Source of the DNA: Ascaphus truei
Taxonomy: Eukaryota > Chordata > Amphibia > Anura > Ascaphidae
DNA: 64,000 nt
Direction of reading: 5' to 3'
NCBI GenBank assembly: GCA_036426205.1
Contig: WSYH01000267.1
Coordinates: 62,001-126,000, forward strand
The position numbers were made by a program, and so were the translations under genes. Of this stretch, positions 24,682 to 37,776 are shown piece by piece. Under the pieces are notes generated by a model. It was given only the letters and a program-made list of their open reading frames with translations. It did not search any database and was not told where the DNA came from. How positions within the stretch are numbered: position 1 is the first letter of the stretch; each line of letters starts with the position of its first letter.

Positions 24682-26870
24682 GCACTGTATTGTTGCCTTA
24701 TTATTTTGGTTGGGCTGGCCTGGTAACTTTCTTTAGGGGGCTCCCATTACTGTACATTAAACTTTTTCATTTTGTTTTCCTCCCAGAAAAGAAACGGTAA
24801 TGGGGATATTTGATGGATATATTGTGCTGTATGCTGATGTTTTCCGGCCGTACAGTATACGTGTAATAAACCCGAAAAAATAAAACTATGCATTTATTCT
24901 ACAGTTCTGTATACAGTACTGTATATGCACATACTGTACAGTACATAACAGTAATGATACTATGGGGGCCGGCGTGGGCCGAGATGTGTTTGTCAGCAGA
25001 GAAGATCGGCTGCTCTCTCAGCGCAAACAGTGGCACATTTAAAACTTATTTTCAATACATTTTTATTCCTAGTGTAGATGTGCAGGGGGTCTCGGGAGAG
25101 CTGAACCGCACTGGTTTCAGGTCGGGGGACCCACCCTGCTTCCCGGATACAGACCCTTTATGAGGTGCCGGTATCCCTCTGCGTTTAAAGGGCCCAATCA
25201 CGTGATCGCGGCCTGTAACCAAGCAGAGCAGAGGTATACCGGCACCCGCCCTAAAGGGCCTGTATCTCGGGGAGCAGGGTCCCGGACCTAAAACCACAGC
25301 GGTTCTGCTCCGGAACCCCTGCACATGTACAGTAATAAAATAAACACATATATAAATAAACACTCGTTCTTTCCTTAGCAGCTATGCGCTATGGTAAGAG
25401 AGCAGCATTTCTTATTTTTAATAATATTGTACAGTGAGCCGGGGTTTTCCCTGAGCCAAAACTAAAACTCAGGGGCCCCCTGCTCCTGCTCAATTTTAAA
25501 AATACAGAATGCTGCTTCATTACCATAGCGTATAGCCCTAAGGCAATGAAGGGTTAACCCACCGTGCCCGCTTTATTGTGGGTAGCGGGGGTGGTGAAGG
25601 GGTATTTGGCCCTTGGTGTGAGTTATAGACTTGCGGGGGGTTGCGGGCGCACTTAACACCTTTCACGACCGTAGCAGTTAATAACGCTACGGTCATGAAG
25701 GGTTAAGCCCTCCGCTACCCCGCAAGCCCTAAACAACACCGTGGGGCTAATACCCCCTTCACCCACCCCCGCTACCCCACATAAAAAAAATCACACACAC
25801 AGCCGCCAAAAATAAATAAATAAATCTAAATAAATAAATAAATAAATACTATAAATAAATACATTTGAAATACATTTTTTTTATAGTGTAGATGTGCAGG
25901 GGGTCTCCGGAGCTGAACCGCATTGTTTTCAGGTCGGGGACCCCCTGCTCCCCGAGATACAGCCCCCTTTATGAGGTGCCGGGTATCCCCTCTTGGCGTT
26001 AAGGGCCTGATCCACGTGATCGCGGATGTAACCAAGCAAGGCAAGGATACCGCACCCCCTAAGGGGCCTGTATCTCGGGGAGCAGGGGTGTCCCGGACAA
26101 AACCACAGCGGTTCTGCTCCGGAGACCCCTCTGCACATGTACAGTATAAATAAAACACATATATAAATAAACACTCGTTCTTTACCTTACAGCTATGCGC
26201 GATGGTAAAGAAGCAGCATTTCTGTATTTTTTTAATAATTGTACAGTGAGCAGGGGGTCCCTGAGCCAGAAATCTAAACCCGGGTGCCCCCTGCTCCTGC
26301 TCAATATTATTAAAAATACAGAAATGCTGCTTTCCTGTAAACCAAGCAGAGCAGGGGATACGGCAACCACCCTAAGGGGCCTGTATCTCGGGGAGGCAGG
26401 GGGTCCCCAGACCAAAACCACAGCGTTCACTCCGGAGACCCTCTGCACATCTACACTATCATAAAATGTTATTTTAAATGATTTATTTATTCATTTATTT
26501 ATTTATTACTACCACCCCCTTCCCCTAGTGTGGTCAGTAAAATCTGCCTGCCTGTGTTTCTTTGAATGTAGTGTCCTGTATTAAATGTGGGGAGATATCC
26601 CGTGTAAATAACCACACCCACCCCACCCCACCCCCACTACCCAATACCCACGCCCCTCCGTGCTTGCTGCCAAACCAGAGAAAAAATTAAAAAACATCCA
26701 ATAATGTCCCCTAACCCTAATCACCATAGCGTTATTACCGCTACAGTCATTAAGGTTCAACCCACCCCTCACCCACCACTCGGGATTGTTTACATACCCT
26801 CCCACACTACCCCCCCCCCCGTTGAGGCCTAACCTCCCGTCATACCACCGCAACAAGTAGGCCTATACCC

Positions 26871-27861
26871 ACAAGGGAGGCCTACCCACATACCGTTGGG
26901 GAAACACCCCACCCCCAGAACCCACAATAAAAACAGTTCAATGACCCACAATAAACAGCATTATATTTATTAAATATATTACCCACCCCCTGTGCCCCTC
27001 CCATAAATACAAGATTTATCCTTTTACATACAGGGTTCATAACGCAGCCCCACGCTAGTCCCCGGTGGGCTGGCAGGGCACCTGGACAGACCTACAGTTT
27101 ACCAGCAGCCCTTTTTACACAGGTTCTGGAGGCCTGCTGGTGGATCCTGCCAGCACCATGGCCCCCAGGTGGTCTCCTTGGTTCACCGTGGGCCACAATT
27201 GGGTCCCCACGGTAGGCCCAAGGATGTCTGGGAGCCCCGGGTCAAACCCACAGGTGTCTGCGGGGCCTCGGGTGGTTCCCTCGGGGGTCTGGGGAACTCA
27301 CGGGTGCTCACTACGGGTCCGCGGTGCCCCCACAGAAGTGGGACCACACATCATCATCCCCGCAGACTACGGGTCCGCGGTGCCCCCACAGAAGTGGGAC
27401 CACACATCGTCATCCCCGCATGTGTCACCCATGGAACCACCAGCCTGATACCCTTGGGATACCCGAGAATACCGCAGGTGGTCTCCAGAGGTCCCACGCA
27501 GAACCACGGAAACAACCCTGAATGTAAAAAAAATAAACCTGGCCTATACATTCAATACATACACCCTCCCCCCCAACACCTACAGTACAATAATGTGCAA
27601 AATAACTATTATCCAGATATGGATAATAGATTATGTGCCCATTATTAAAAACATTAACTAGCATATTCAAATAAATAAAGTACTACTGACCTCATCAATA
27701 CGAAGTGTCCGTCGCCAGCGCCTTCCTTCTCTTGCCCACACAATACATAGCCAATACCAAGCCAATACATTGCAAGTACATTCAGATATCAATTAACCCC
27801 TTAAACACCTTATCGGATAATAACCGCAAAGGTAATTAAGGGGTTAAGCCACATTGGCCCG
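26871..27861. repeat. 992-bp duplicated segment (copy 2)
   Basis: Copy of 17184-18175, nearly identical. It marks the return of clean sequence after the error-rich tract. If the tract is an artefact, this copy and copy 1 are probably the same genomic locus. Confidence 0.8.
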
Positions 27862-27943
27862 ATACCCACCCTTCACCCATGAATTTGTACTGTGGCTTCA
27901 TCATGCAACTATATATATATACTGTATATATATACAGAGAGAC

Positions 27944-27976
<33 letters not shown>

Positions 27977-30462
27977 TACAGTATATATATATACACACGT
28001 TATATACACACCCATGATAAACCAATATACAGTACAAATAAATGTAGAAGGGTTATCAAAAGCACTGTCCTACAACCAAACACTTCTCCATACATACACA
28101 CTAAATTAAAATAAATTTCCTTTAATATTCATAACTTATCTCTCAATCTAAAGAGGCCCCTTTAGGGGGTGCCGGTATCCCTCTGCTCTGCTTGGTTTAC
28201 AGGCCGCGATCACGTGATTGGGCCCTTTAAACGCAGAGGGATACCGGCACCTCATAAAGGGGGCTGTATCTCAGGGAGCAGGGGGTCCCCCGACCTGAAA
28301 CCAACGCGGTTCAGCTCCGGAGACCCCCCGCACATCTACACTATAAATAAAAATGTATTTCAAATGTATTTATTTATAGTCATTTATTTATTTATTTATT
28401 TAGATTTATTTATTTATTTTTTGGCAGCTGCTGTGTGTGAGTTTTTTTTTATTGTGGGTAGCGGGGGTGGGTGAAGGGGGTATTAGCCCCAACGGTGCTT
28501 GTTTAGGGCTTGCGGGGGGGTAGCGGGAGGGCTTAACCCCTTCATGACCGTAGCGGTATTAACTGCTACGGTTGTGAAGGGGTTAAGTGCACCCGCAACC
28601 CCCCCGCAAGTCCTAAACTCACACCAAGGGCCAAATACCCCCTTCACCCACCCCGCTACCCACAATAAAGCGGGCACGGTGGGGTTAACCCCTTCATTGC
28701 CTTAGCGGCTATCCGCTATGGTAATGAAGCAGCATTTCTGTATTTTTAATAATATTGAGCAGGAGCAGGGGGCCCCCGGAGTTTAGATTTCTGGCTCAGG
28801 GAACCCCCTGCTCACTGTACAATAGTATTAAAATACAGAAATGCTGCTTCGTTACCATAGCGCATAGCTGCTAAGGTAAAGAACGAGTGTTTATTTATAT
28901 ATGTGTTTTATTTATACTGTACATGTGCAGAGGGTCTCCGGAGCAGAACCGCTGTGGTTTTAGGTTCGGGGACCCCCTGCTCCCCGAGATACAGGCCCCT
29001 TTAGGGGGTGCCGGTATCCCTCTGCTCTGCTTGGTTTACAGGCCGCGATCACGTGATCGGGCCCTTTTAAACGCAGAGGGATACCGGCACCTCATAAAGG
29101 GGTCTGTATTTCGGGGAGCAGGGGTTCCCCAGACCTGAAACCAATTCGGTTCAGCTCCGGAGACCCCTGCACATCTACACTATAAATAAAAAATGATTTC
29201 AAATGTTTTTATTTATAGTCATTTATTTATTTATTTATTTAGATTTTTTTTTTTTTTTTTGGCGGCTGCTGTGTGTGAGTTTTTTTTATTGTGTGTAGCG
29301 GGGGTGGGTGAAGGGGGTATTAGCCCCAACGGTGCTTGTTTAGGGCTTGCGGGGGGGTAGCGGGAGGGCTTAACCCCTTCATGACCGCAGCGGTATTAAC
29401 TGCTACGGTCGTGAAGGGGTTAAGTGCACCCGAAACCCCCCCGCAAGTCCTAAACTCACACCATGGGCCAAATACCCCCTTCACCCACCCCTGCTACCCA
29501 CAATAAAGCGGGCACGGTGGGTTAACCCCTTCATTGCCTTAGCGGCTATACGCTATGGTAATGAAGCAGCATTTCTGTATTTTTAATACTATTGAGCAGG
29601 GGGCCCCCTGAGTTTAGATTTCTGGCTCAGGGAACCCCTTGCTCACTGGTACAATTTATTATTAAAAATACAGAAATGCTGCTTCTTTACCATAGCGCAT
29701 AGCCGCTAAGGTAAAGAACGAGTGTTTATTTATATATGTGTTTTATTTATACTGTACATGTGCAGAGGGTCTCCGGAGCAGAACCGCTGAGGTTTTAGGT
29801 CCGGGGACCCCCTGCTCCCCGAGATACAGGCCCCTTTAGGGGATGCCGGTATCTCTCTGCTCTGCTTGGTTTACAGGCCGCGATCACGTGATCGGGCCCT
29901 TTAAACGCAGATGGATACCGGCACCTCATAAAGGGGTCTGTATCTCGGGAAGCAGGGGGTCCCCCGACCTGAAACCAGTGCGGTTCAGCTCCCGAGACCC
30001 CCTGCACATCTACACTATAAATAAAAATGTATTTAAAATAATTTTTAATGTGCCGATGTTTGCGCAGAGAGAGAGCAGCGGATCTCTCTCTGCTGCAAAC
30101 ACATCTCGCCCCCGCCGGCCCATAGTATCATTTATGTATGTGCATATACAGTACTGTATGTGTACAGTACTGTATGTTAGGGGTTATAGGGGCTGTTGTT
30201 ATACAGTATATATATATATACAGTATATATACTGCATTACAATTCATTATAGGGGACGGCTTCAAATAGAACAGCTCGCAAGCGCCCTCATGTGTTTTTA
30301 CACGGCATTGCAGTATTGCAGCCAGCCGGAATAAAATGCTTCAATCCCTGCCGGGAAAATAACGCTATACACTCTGGCAGAAAACGATCACAAACCTCAA
30401 TACACCCGAGTATACCCGAATTCGCGGGACTAGCCGAACGAGAATAAAGTGTGTCGCCACTG
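27862..30462. repeat. Tandem ~837-bp palindromic units ending in a TIR-family right end
   Basis: The word AGGCCCCTTTAGGGGGTGCC (with small changes) starts units at 28154, 28993 and 29828, giving periods of 839 and 835 bp. Within each unit are the palindromes described for 15241-17170, now in the opposite orientation. After the last unit come the conserved subterminal region and the terminus GAATAAAGTGTGTCGCCACTG, ending at 30462. Leaving out the error-rich tract, 14951-17170 and 27862-30462 would form the two long inverted arms of one foldback-like element around the 992-bp core. A GA microsatellite occurs at about 27935-27975. Confidence 0.65.
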
Positions 30463-31740
30463 AAACTCCATCCGCAGTCTAAAGCATGGGTTTTGTTCTC
30501 TCAGCCAAACGCATACTGTAATTCAGGCTCTGGATGTAACTTGTAATACCAATCTCGCCCCTCTTTAGGCTGCGGCCAGGGTGGGACCTGGACCTTTGAA
30601 ACTACCCCCTTTTGGGAACCCTGCTAGCTGAGCAAAGTGACTACAGACACTCCCTACAGAGGTAAGTATGTCTGGTAGCAGGGGTTCCCTGGAGCTGAAA
30701 TGAATGGGGTTCAGCTCCGGAGACCCACTGCTTCAATCTCATGTTCAACAATAAAAAAAGGTCGCAAAAAAGTCGCTAACTTGTATTGCTTCTTTCAGTG
30801 TCTAAATCGCATGTATACATGTGACACACCCAGTAGCACTCCTTTTGAGATATATATAAACTAAAAAAGAGAGCCCCCGATCCTAGTGCAATATGTAAAA
30901 TAATATCATTTAATATACAAAAAAGAGTCCAACAATTTAAAACTCACAAACAACATGAATAAAAGAGCATTTTATGAGTAATACTCATGCACCAAACACA
31001 GAAACTCTGCTGCTCTGCTCACACGCCTCTCCACTGCACACGATCAGGACACAATCAAAACCCCTCTGAGCCACCATCCAGCAGGAACTCAGGTATCGTG
31101 TCACTTCTCCTAGTGTCCTCCAGAAACAATCCGCCTGTGCAATGGGGGCCAGACCGGGTAAACCAAAACAGGAACCGTGAGGAGTAAGCTGTCAGCATCA
31201 ATGTCTTTGAGTCCCAAATGTAGAGGTATGGTGTTTTCTTGCTCCCACTAGCAATTCACCTCAGTGGGTGTTGGTTTGTGTGTGTGTGTGTGTGTGTGTG
31301 TGTACTGCGTGCACCGGGTGCCACATGGCATAAATCTATATAACATTTATTGCCAAGATGAAAGTCTAGTGAAGCTAGATTTTGCGCGTTTGAGAGATAC
31401 TGTCTCTCAGGTGGATTTTACTCATCTGCGAGGAATCGGAAACAGACAGTCAGGCATCTATGATGTTACAATTTGGAAATTACACCAAGTTATTCCAAAG
31501 ATACTAGCTTAGCAGTAGTGTTGCGGTGGTGTCTCTATACACAGACCACTCACAGAGACGTAATGATGTAATACGTCTGTACCATCCGTGTCTCAACGCG
31601 CTTAGTCACCACGTGACTTCGTCAGGGGTTATATATATAATGTGGTTGGTGCTGGGGTTAGAGCTGGCAGGTATTGTGTTTTCTAAATCTCATGGCACAA
31701 ATCCCCAGGCTTTGGAATAATAATAGTCCTGCTCTTATGA
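30463..31740. other. Repeat-derived DNA, possible Penelope-like fragment
   Basis: No gene. The words GAGAGCCCCCGATCCTAGTG near 30865 and ACGTGACTTCGTCAGGGG near 31610 resemble terminal sequences of Penelope-like or related elements; the complement GCACTAGGATTGGGCGC recurs at 62912. A (GT)n microsatellite lies at 31274-31303. Boundaries are not defined. Confidence 0.35.
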
Positions 31741-33060
31741 AATCAGTCATGTACAAACAATGCACTGCCCTTATTGAATCCCTTGGGCACTTTTAACAAT
31801 AATATACTGTATGTAGCAAGTGACATCCAGAGGTTAAAAATATCTTGGTAAGTGCTGCTGGTGAATCAATAAATCAATTTTTATTTATTGATATTATGTT
31901 CTCCAAATTTCATTATGATGCCATAAGAGTAATTAAAGAAAAAGTCACTGGGCAGTTTATGGTAATTGCAATTTTTTAAATTTATTATATCACATTAATT
32001 TACTTAAAATGCCAGTAATTAACATTTTATGTTGCTGTTTTAGCAACAAGAATTTTGTTGAAGAGTATTTTTAATGAGAGAACATAAACACGACAACTGT
32101 TAATGAAGGTTTTTTTTTTTCCCCCATTACTATTGTTTTACATTTTCTTAACAAGTATAAAGAACAAAATTACCATATTCATACAAATACTTTTTTGTTA
32201 GATATTATTCAACTTTATTTTAACAGGTTTACCATTATAATTTAATTGAATAATTAAAGCCTGCAATTCAAGGCAACGGACATATACTATTTAGTGAGAA
32301 TGCCTGTGTAAGAAAACATAGCATGGGCTACACAAGACCGTGGCTGGGGTCTATTACCTATTTTTCTAGCTCTACCGAGACACCTTAGCCCCTGAGCCTT
32401 GGTGTTGTTTAGAATCATAAATCATGTTTGCGAGGTGTTATTAGTCTGGAAGATTAGAAAAATTCAGCGGCGTTCCACTGCATAACTTATTCCAAGGTGC
32501 ACATATGAATTGTAAATGATAAAGAAAGCAATCCCCTTTATTTTACACACTATACATATTTGCTACCTTAAGTTAATTTTGGTCCCACTGACCTTGTAAA
32601 CTAAAACTAAATTAGCCATAGTGCATTAAATGAGAAGTCTGCTTTTAAATGTGACATTGGAAGAGTTATCACCCTTATTTAAAATATAATCTAAAAATGC
32701 TACAAACTGTGCTTTTAAAGCAAAGGAACCACAGCTATTTTTTTTATTTAACCGTAAAAACATATTTAAATTGATTTTTATTAGGATGTCATCTCAAGTT
32801 GGTCCCCTAAAAGGTAGCACTAATTACAACAAATCTACACTTACCCATGACACTTTAAGGCTGAATTGCAAAATTTTCCAATGCAAATCATTCTACTGTA
32901 GTTTTGTGTTTTCCTGATGCTACACAAAGCTACAGTATGCAATGCCAGCAGTAACACAGAGAAGGATCAGCATGTGTCAGTCGTAGTGAAACAATTCACT
33001 TCGGTCTCTTAGACCCAGTGTCTTTACAAGTGTACAGTAGCACACTTTCCCCCATCACCT
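31741..33060. other. AT-rich non-coding stretch
   Basis: AT-rich and CpG-poor, with only short open frames and no recognisable domain, RNA or repeat ends. I see nothing to annotate. Confidence 0.5.
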
Positions 33061-34140
33061 AGGAGATGTGTTGCTACGGTGTGTGTGGTGCAATACCTAG
33101 TGGCTCACAGGAGGCCTGAGCCTGGAATGATACTCGGTAGCGCCTCCACCTGTGCGGGATTCTATTGTGTAGAATGACCCCGTTACAGGACACATAAAAA
33201 ATGCACACTGGGTAAAGCAGAACAGTTTACTATACACACTAATATAGTCCAGCCTACCTACCAGGCCTCGCACAGCCGTACCTCCCAGAGTACCTAGGGG
33301 CCTTTGGGCACCCAACCAACCCGGTGTCCACAAAGTCAAATCCCCCCACCCAATATGTGGTACAGGTCTGCCCACTAATATATGAAAGTGAGTTGGTGCA
33401 CGTGATGAGGTGAGGTACCTGCCAGGCTTGTCCACACCCGGGCGCGCAGTGATGCTGATGGGATTCACGGATCCAGTGATGGTAACCACGAAGCCTCTGC
33501 CTCTATGTTAGGTGGGTCCCGCAGGTTCCACCATATGCAATGTCTCTGTGTTGCAGGTGTCTGGTCCCAGATCACCTGAGGTCAGGATGCAGCCACGAGG
33601 CTGTGTTCCTCACTTTAATGCTACAGGGGCAGTGTCTATCTATGGGCCTATCCCTGCAGCAACCACAAGCTGAGGGGAGTAGGGGACTAGCTGGGGCCTA
33701 GCAGGGGGTGTCTGGCCTAGTTCAGGAGTCATAGATCCCTGCACACATAACCTACCCCTTTCTTGTCCCAGCTCCAACTAGTGTGGCAGCAAACGAGTGA
33801 ATAGTATCTTTCTGGTGAGCAGGGGATTGCTGCAGCCCTATTGGCTGTTCGCGCCCATGTGATCGTAGCCACTGAGGCTTCTGAGGGTTGTAGTCCCATG
33901 TGGAGCCTATTCTAACTAATGTCCGCCGCTCTGCCTATTCTACGCATGCGCGGAATCCTGCGCATGCGTAGCCAATCACATGGCGGCGCCCTACAAAGGG
34001 AGCCGCCGGAACCTCCAGCGATGCGCTGGCCTGCGCAACCTTCTCATCAGCACCGGAACCTGCCCCCTGCCTCTGCTGTCCAGCATACCCACTACAGGAG
34101 GTAGGGTGCTATGGGGGACCAGGGGGACCCGGGTTACACA
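33061..34140. other. GC-richer block, possible old LTR
   Basis: Starts near TGTTGCTACGG (33068) and ends near CCGGGTTACA (34136), which would fit LTR-like TGTT...TACA ends. I find no target duplication and no internal genes. The 130-codon minus frame at 33097-33489 has no recognisable domain. 33940-33970 is a small palindrome around CGCATGCGCGGAATCC. Confidence 0.3.
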
Positions 34141-35579
34141 AGTTAAAAATTGCAGTGTGAAAACTTAAGAGAAGAAAATGAATGTATCATGATTATACTT
34201 GTTATAAATTTCCTTTTTTTATACAGCAGATCCTGTATTGTACACATGCACTTTAAATATGTCAAATAGTTAACTTGCACGTGGAGAAATAAATCATGGG
34301 GTGGGATTTATCAGTCTTTGCTGCAAGGAAAACGCTGTTCATCATCCTACTAATAACCTAGTGTTAAGATGTCTACTTCTACAAGGAATAGTAAAATGGT
34401 TCATTTGTTCCCTTCTATTAAGAACAAGGAAATTCTTATTCAACAAAATATAAATAACACTGTAAGGATGCTTGTTTCAGTTAAATAATAAACAGGTCTA
34501 TTTTTAGTGGAAAGGGAATTTTGAATTATCTCGCCAATACTATATTGTAATAAACAAATTATATACAGTACACACACATATATAATTGCTTATAGTCCAT
34601 TAGCTGCCCTAGAGTTCCTGCTAGTACTTTCTTCTCTCTCTATTCTCTCAGTAGATTTTTATTCTTACAGATACTAGCCCCCCCCCCACCCCACTCCTCC
34701 CTGGCGGCAATATTGCAAGCCCCCCACCTTTTCACAGCTCCTTGCTCTCATCCCCCTTTGTTCTCCCCCCTCTCTCCATGTATTTCTCTCCCCATGTCTG
34801 TCTCTTGTTCTTTCCTCATCTTTTCCACACTAACTGTCCCCTCTCACTCCTCCACCTGCCCCCTCTCACTCATCCACCTTCACCCTCTATCTAAATCCTC
34901 CACCTGCCCCATTCTTACACCCCATCTTCTCACTCTCCCTTCCTCCGCTATCACTCAATGACCCCCTTCACATTCATCCCCCCCTCTGGCACACAATCTC
35001 CCCCCCCCCACACACACACAACACATATAAACAATTACATTTTTCACACAATCCCCCTTGATACCCATACAATTCTCCCCCCCACACAATAGTATTCCCC
35101 AACAATACACACACCAATACCCCCACAATATATGAACCCACCCCCACAACACACACTATTTAATAACACTCCCACAATCTAATACTCCCCCACAATATAC
35201 ACAATATAATACCCCACCAAAACAATATAATACCCAACACACACAATGTAATACACCCATCCCACACAATATAAAAAACCCACACACAATATAATTTTCC
35301 CCACACACAATATACACAATATAATACCCCACCACACATAATATATATAATAGAAGACCCCCCCACACAATATACACAATATAACACCACCCACATACAT
35401 AATATACACAATATAACACTCCCCACACACACAATATTTACAATATAATACCCCCACCAAAATGTACACATACCCTCCCACACACAATATACATATTACC
35501 CCACTCACAATAATACCACCCAACCCCCAAAAATACAAACAATAATACACATACTTACATTGCAGAAGTTTGGCCAAGC
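34141..35579. repeat. Low-complexity and minisatellite DNA
   Basis: 34141-34670 is plain AT-rich DNA. 34680-34980 is pyrimidine-rich (CTCCCC, CCACCT words). 34998-35560 is an irregular minisatellite of ACACAATATAATACCCCCAC-type units. The Tyr/Val/Cys-rich minus-strand frames of up to 132 codons at 35156-35577 simply translate these units. Confidence 0.7.
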
Positions 35580-36360
35580 TTCTGGCGCGTCAGAGAGGCA
35601 CATAGCTGCTGGGGAGAACTGGGGTCTGGCGGCAGAGGCCTGGGAGTCAGAAGCAGAAGTTGAGCCTGACCTCTGTCCGGTCCCAACTACCAGCTCCAGC
35701 CGGCCATTCCCCCCATAGTCACCAGGCCCAGGAGAGGCTCTCCCCCCATTGGCAGCCCCGCTTCAGCCCCGCTTCTGACAAGCCTGCTCTCTCCGTCTCT
35801 CTCAACGCATCACTCCGTGCCCCCCTTGTATATCCCTGTGTCTCCTCATATCTCCTCCTACAATTGATTATTCTCCTCATATCTCCTCATTACAGAGCCG
35901 GCTTTTTCATTCTACTGGATATAAATCCAATGTTGGTCTTTCTCCCTCCTAATAGAGGTAAATGAGAATGTTGATCCTAATAGAGTTATATTAGTATTTT
36001 ATCTGGTAGTGTTAGGCCTTGTGAACAGGGTCTGCCTTGTCGTGGCTAACAGGCTTACAATGCTTTGGCCAAAGGGTTAAACTAAATTACCCTTACTCAA
36101 GAGAATATATAAGTATTTTACTGTGTAGTTTTGTCATATTGGATGTAGCATTGGGCTTCTCTGTCGCTTGTTGTATTTCTGTTATCACCATTCAAAGATG
36201 GTGGGTAAAAACCTGCGTGTGCATGTGATGGTATTATTAACTGTATGTCATTGTTACTGGTTGTTAATGTCACGATGTATTGTTTCAGGTTATTCATCTG
36301 CAGGATGGACCTGTAAATTTGGCTCCAAGTGGGGACCATTGGATTCCACCAGAGGGAGAA
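35580..36360. other. Possible 3' interior of an LTR element
   Basis: No recognisable gene. The last bases, AGAGGGAGAA (36351-36360), form a purine tract immediately before the LTR start at 36361. This suggests that LTR is a 3' LTR and that some DNA to its left is retroelement interior. The open frames here are short and unrecognised. Confidence 0.35.
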
Positions 36361-37107
36361 TGTAGCCAGGACTGGTTTCCTTGGCTACCAGTCTGCCCCC
36401 TCCTGGCTGTAAGCCCTGGTAAGAGCAGGCCTGCCACGAGTAATCATGGGTTTTCCCCACCCACAGCAGCTTCAGTGAGTCACAGGGGAGACGGTGCGAC
36501 TAGGCCTGTGTGTGTCCAATCAGGGACTCAGACCTGGTACCTGCTTCCCGTGTAATTAAGGAGATGCACTGCTAAATTTAGGCAGTGCCTCAACCTGCTT
36601 GAGAGGGTCTGGTCTACCCACAACAATTGTGCAGGGCTCTGACTATCTGTATTCCTTATGGGAGTGGTTGAGAGGCTATACCCTTTACTCCACCAGGGAG
36701 TAAGGGAAGAGCAATGATTGCTTCAGGGCCCTTTGGCCAGGAGTGGAGGTCCAGGGTTCATCCTGATGGTGAAGCCCCAAGAGCTGCCTGTACCCACTGT
36801 GTGATCTGTGCATGCTGACCATCTGCAGTGTGTATGAATAAAGTGATCATGTTCAAATATATCTTCCTGTCTGAGACTACAATCTATCGAGAAGTAAGTT
36901 CTCCTGTAGGGATTGTCCCCACACCCCTGGGGCCTGCAAGAGATGGAGGCGCTGTCACCATGAGAGAATCATTTACTGCCCCAGAAGCCTGTCCTGTTCT
37001 CCTCCACAACACTGCAGGAGACTCAGATCAACTGTGAGCCAGCAGGTGTGCACCACACCACACGTGTAGCAGTGAATCCCCCAGAGGGTGGGGGAACATG
37101 TGTTACA
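36361..37107 (+). mobile_element. LTR related to 4761-7020
   Basis: 747 bp, starting TGTAGCC and ending TGTTACA. It is homologous along its whole length to the solo LTR at 4761-7020 (shared TAAATTTAGGCAGTG, CAGGGCTCTG, GAATAAAGT and GCCTGTCCTGTTCT blocks) but clearly diverged. The AATAAA at about 36837 would be its polyadenylation signal. A purine tract precedes it. No flanking duplication is visible. Confidence 0.6.
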
Positions 37108-37124
37108 TATATACTGTGTGTGTG

Positions 37125-37161
<37 letters not shown>
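37108..37161. repeat. GT/TA microsatellite
   Basis: A short (GT)n run followed by (TA)n, directly before the truncated start of the TIR-family end copy. Confidence 0.8.
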
Positions 37162-37164
<3 letters not shown>

Positions 37165-37776
37165 GTATCCCTCTGCTCTGCTTGGTTTACAGGCCGCGAT
37201 CACGTGATCGGGCCCTTTAAACGCAGAGGGATACCGGCACCTCAAAAAGGGGTCTGTATCTCGGGAAGCAGGGGGTCCCCAGACCTGAAACCAGTGCGGT
37301 TCAGCTCCCGAGACCCCCTGCACATCTACACTATAAATAAAAATGTATTTAAAATAATTTTTAATGTGCCGATGTTTGCGCAGAGAGAGAGCAGCGGATC
37401 TCTCTCTGCTGCAAACACATCTCGCCCCCGCCGGCCCATAGTATCATTTATGTATGTGCATATACAGTACTGTATGTGTACAGTACTGTATGTTAGGGGT
37501 TATAGGGGCTGTTGTTATACAGTATATATATATACAGTATATATACTGCATTACAATTCATTATAGGGGACGGCTTCAAAGAGAACAGCTCGCAAGCGCC
37601 CTCATGTGTTTTTACACGGAATTGCAGTATTGCAGCCAGCCGGAATAAAATGCTTCAATCCCTGCCGGGAAAATAACGCTATACACTCTGGCAGAAAACG
37701 ATCACAAACCTCAATACACCCAAGTATACCCGAATTCGCGGGACTAGCCGAGCGAGAATAAAGTGTGTCGCCACTG
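37162..37776. mobile_element. TIR-family right end, inserted at TA in the Tc1 element
   Basis: About 615 bp, nearly identical to 29846-30462. The terminus GAATAAAGTGTGTCGCCACTG ends at 37776 and is followed by TA and the inner Tc1 inverted repeat. On its left it is cut off at the TA microsatellite. It forms a direct repeat (offset ~7.3 kb) with the end at 30462. It is the right partner of the left end at 7706. Confidence 0.7.

Larger units (their letters stand above)
18171..26870. other. Error-rich duplicated tract, probable assembly artefact
   Basis: Three blocks repeat sequence found elsewhere in the window: about 18171-19405 matches 27861-29130, about 19420-25210 matches 3340-9290, and about 25215-26850 matches 15520-17170. 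Differences are dominated by one- and two-base insertions and deletions scattered throughout, several per 100 bases. By contrast, the 992-bp copies immediately on each side are almost identical to each other. This is the pattern of an uncorrected long read used to fill a gap. No gene call inside it should be trusted. Confidence 0.75.

Noticed and set aside
33068..34136. Complete solo LTR
   Set aside because: LTR-like ends but no target duplication, no related copy in the window and no purine tract.
35156..35577. Tyr/Val/Cys-rich minus-strand frames of up to 132 codons
   Set aside because: Translation of an ACACAATATAATACCCC minisatellite; overlapping frames all look alike.
37048..37566. 172-codon plus-strand frame
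   Set aside because: It runs through a TA microsatellite into the TIR-family end; a near-identical stretch at 29843-30334 gives the same repeat translation.
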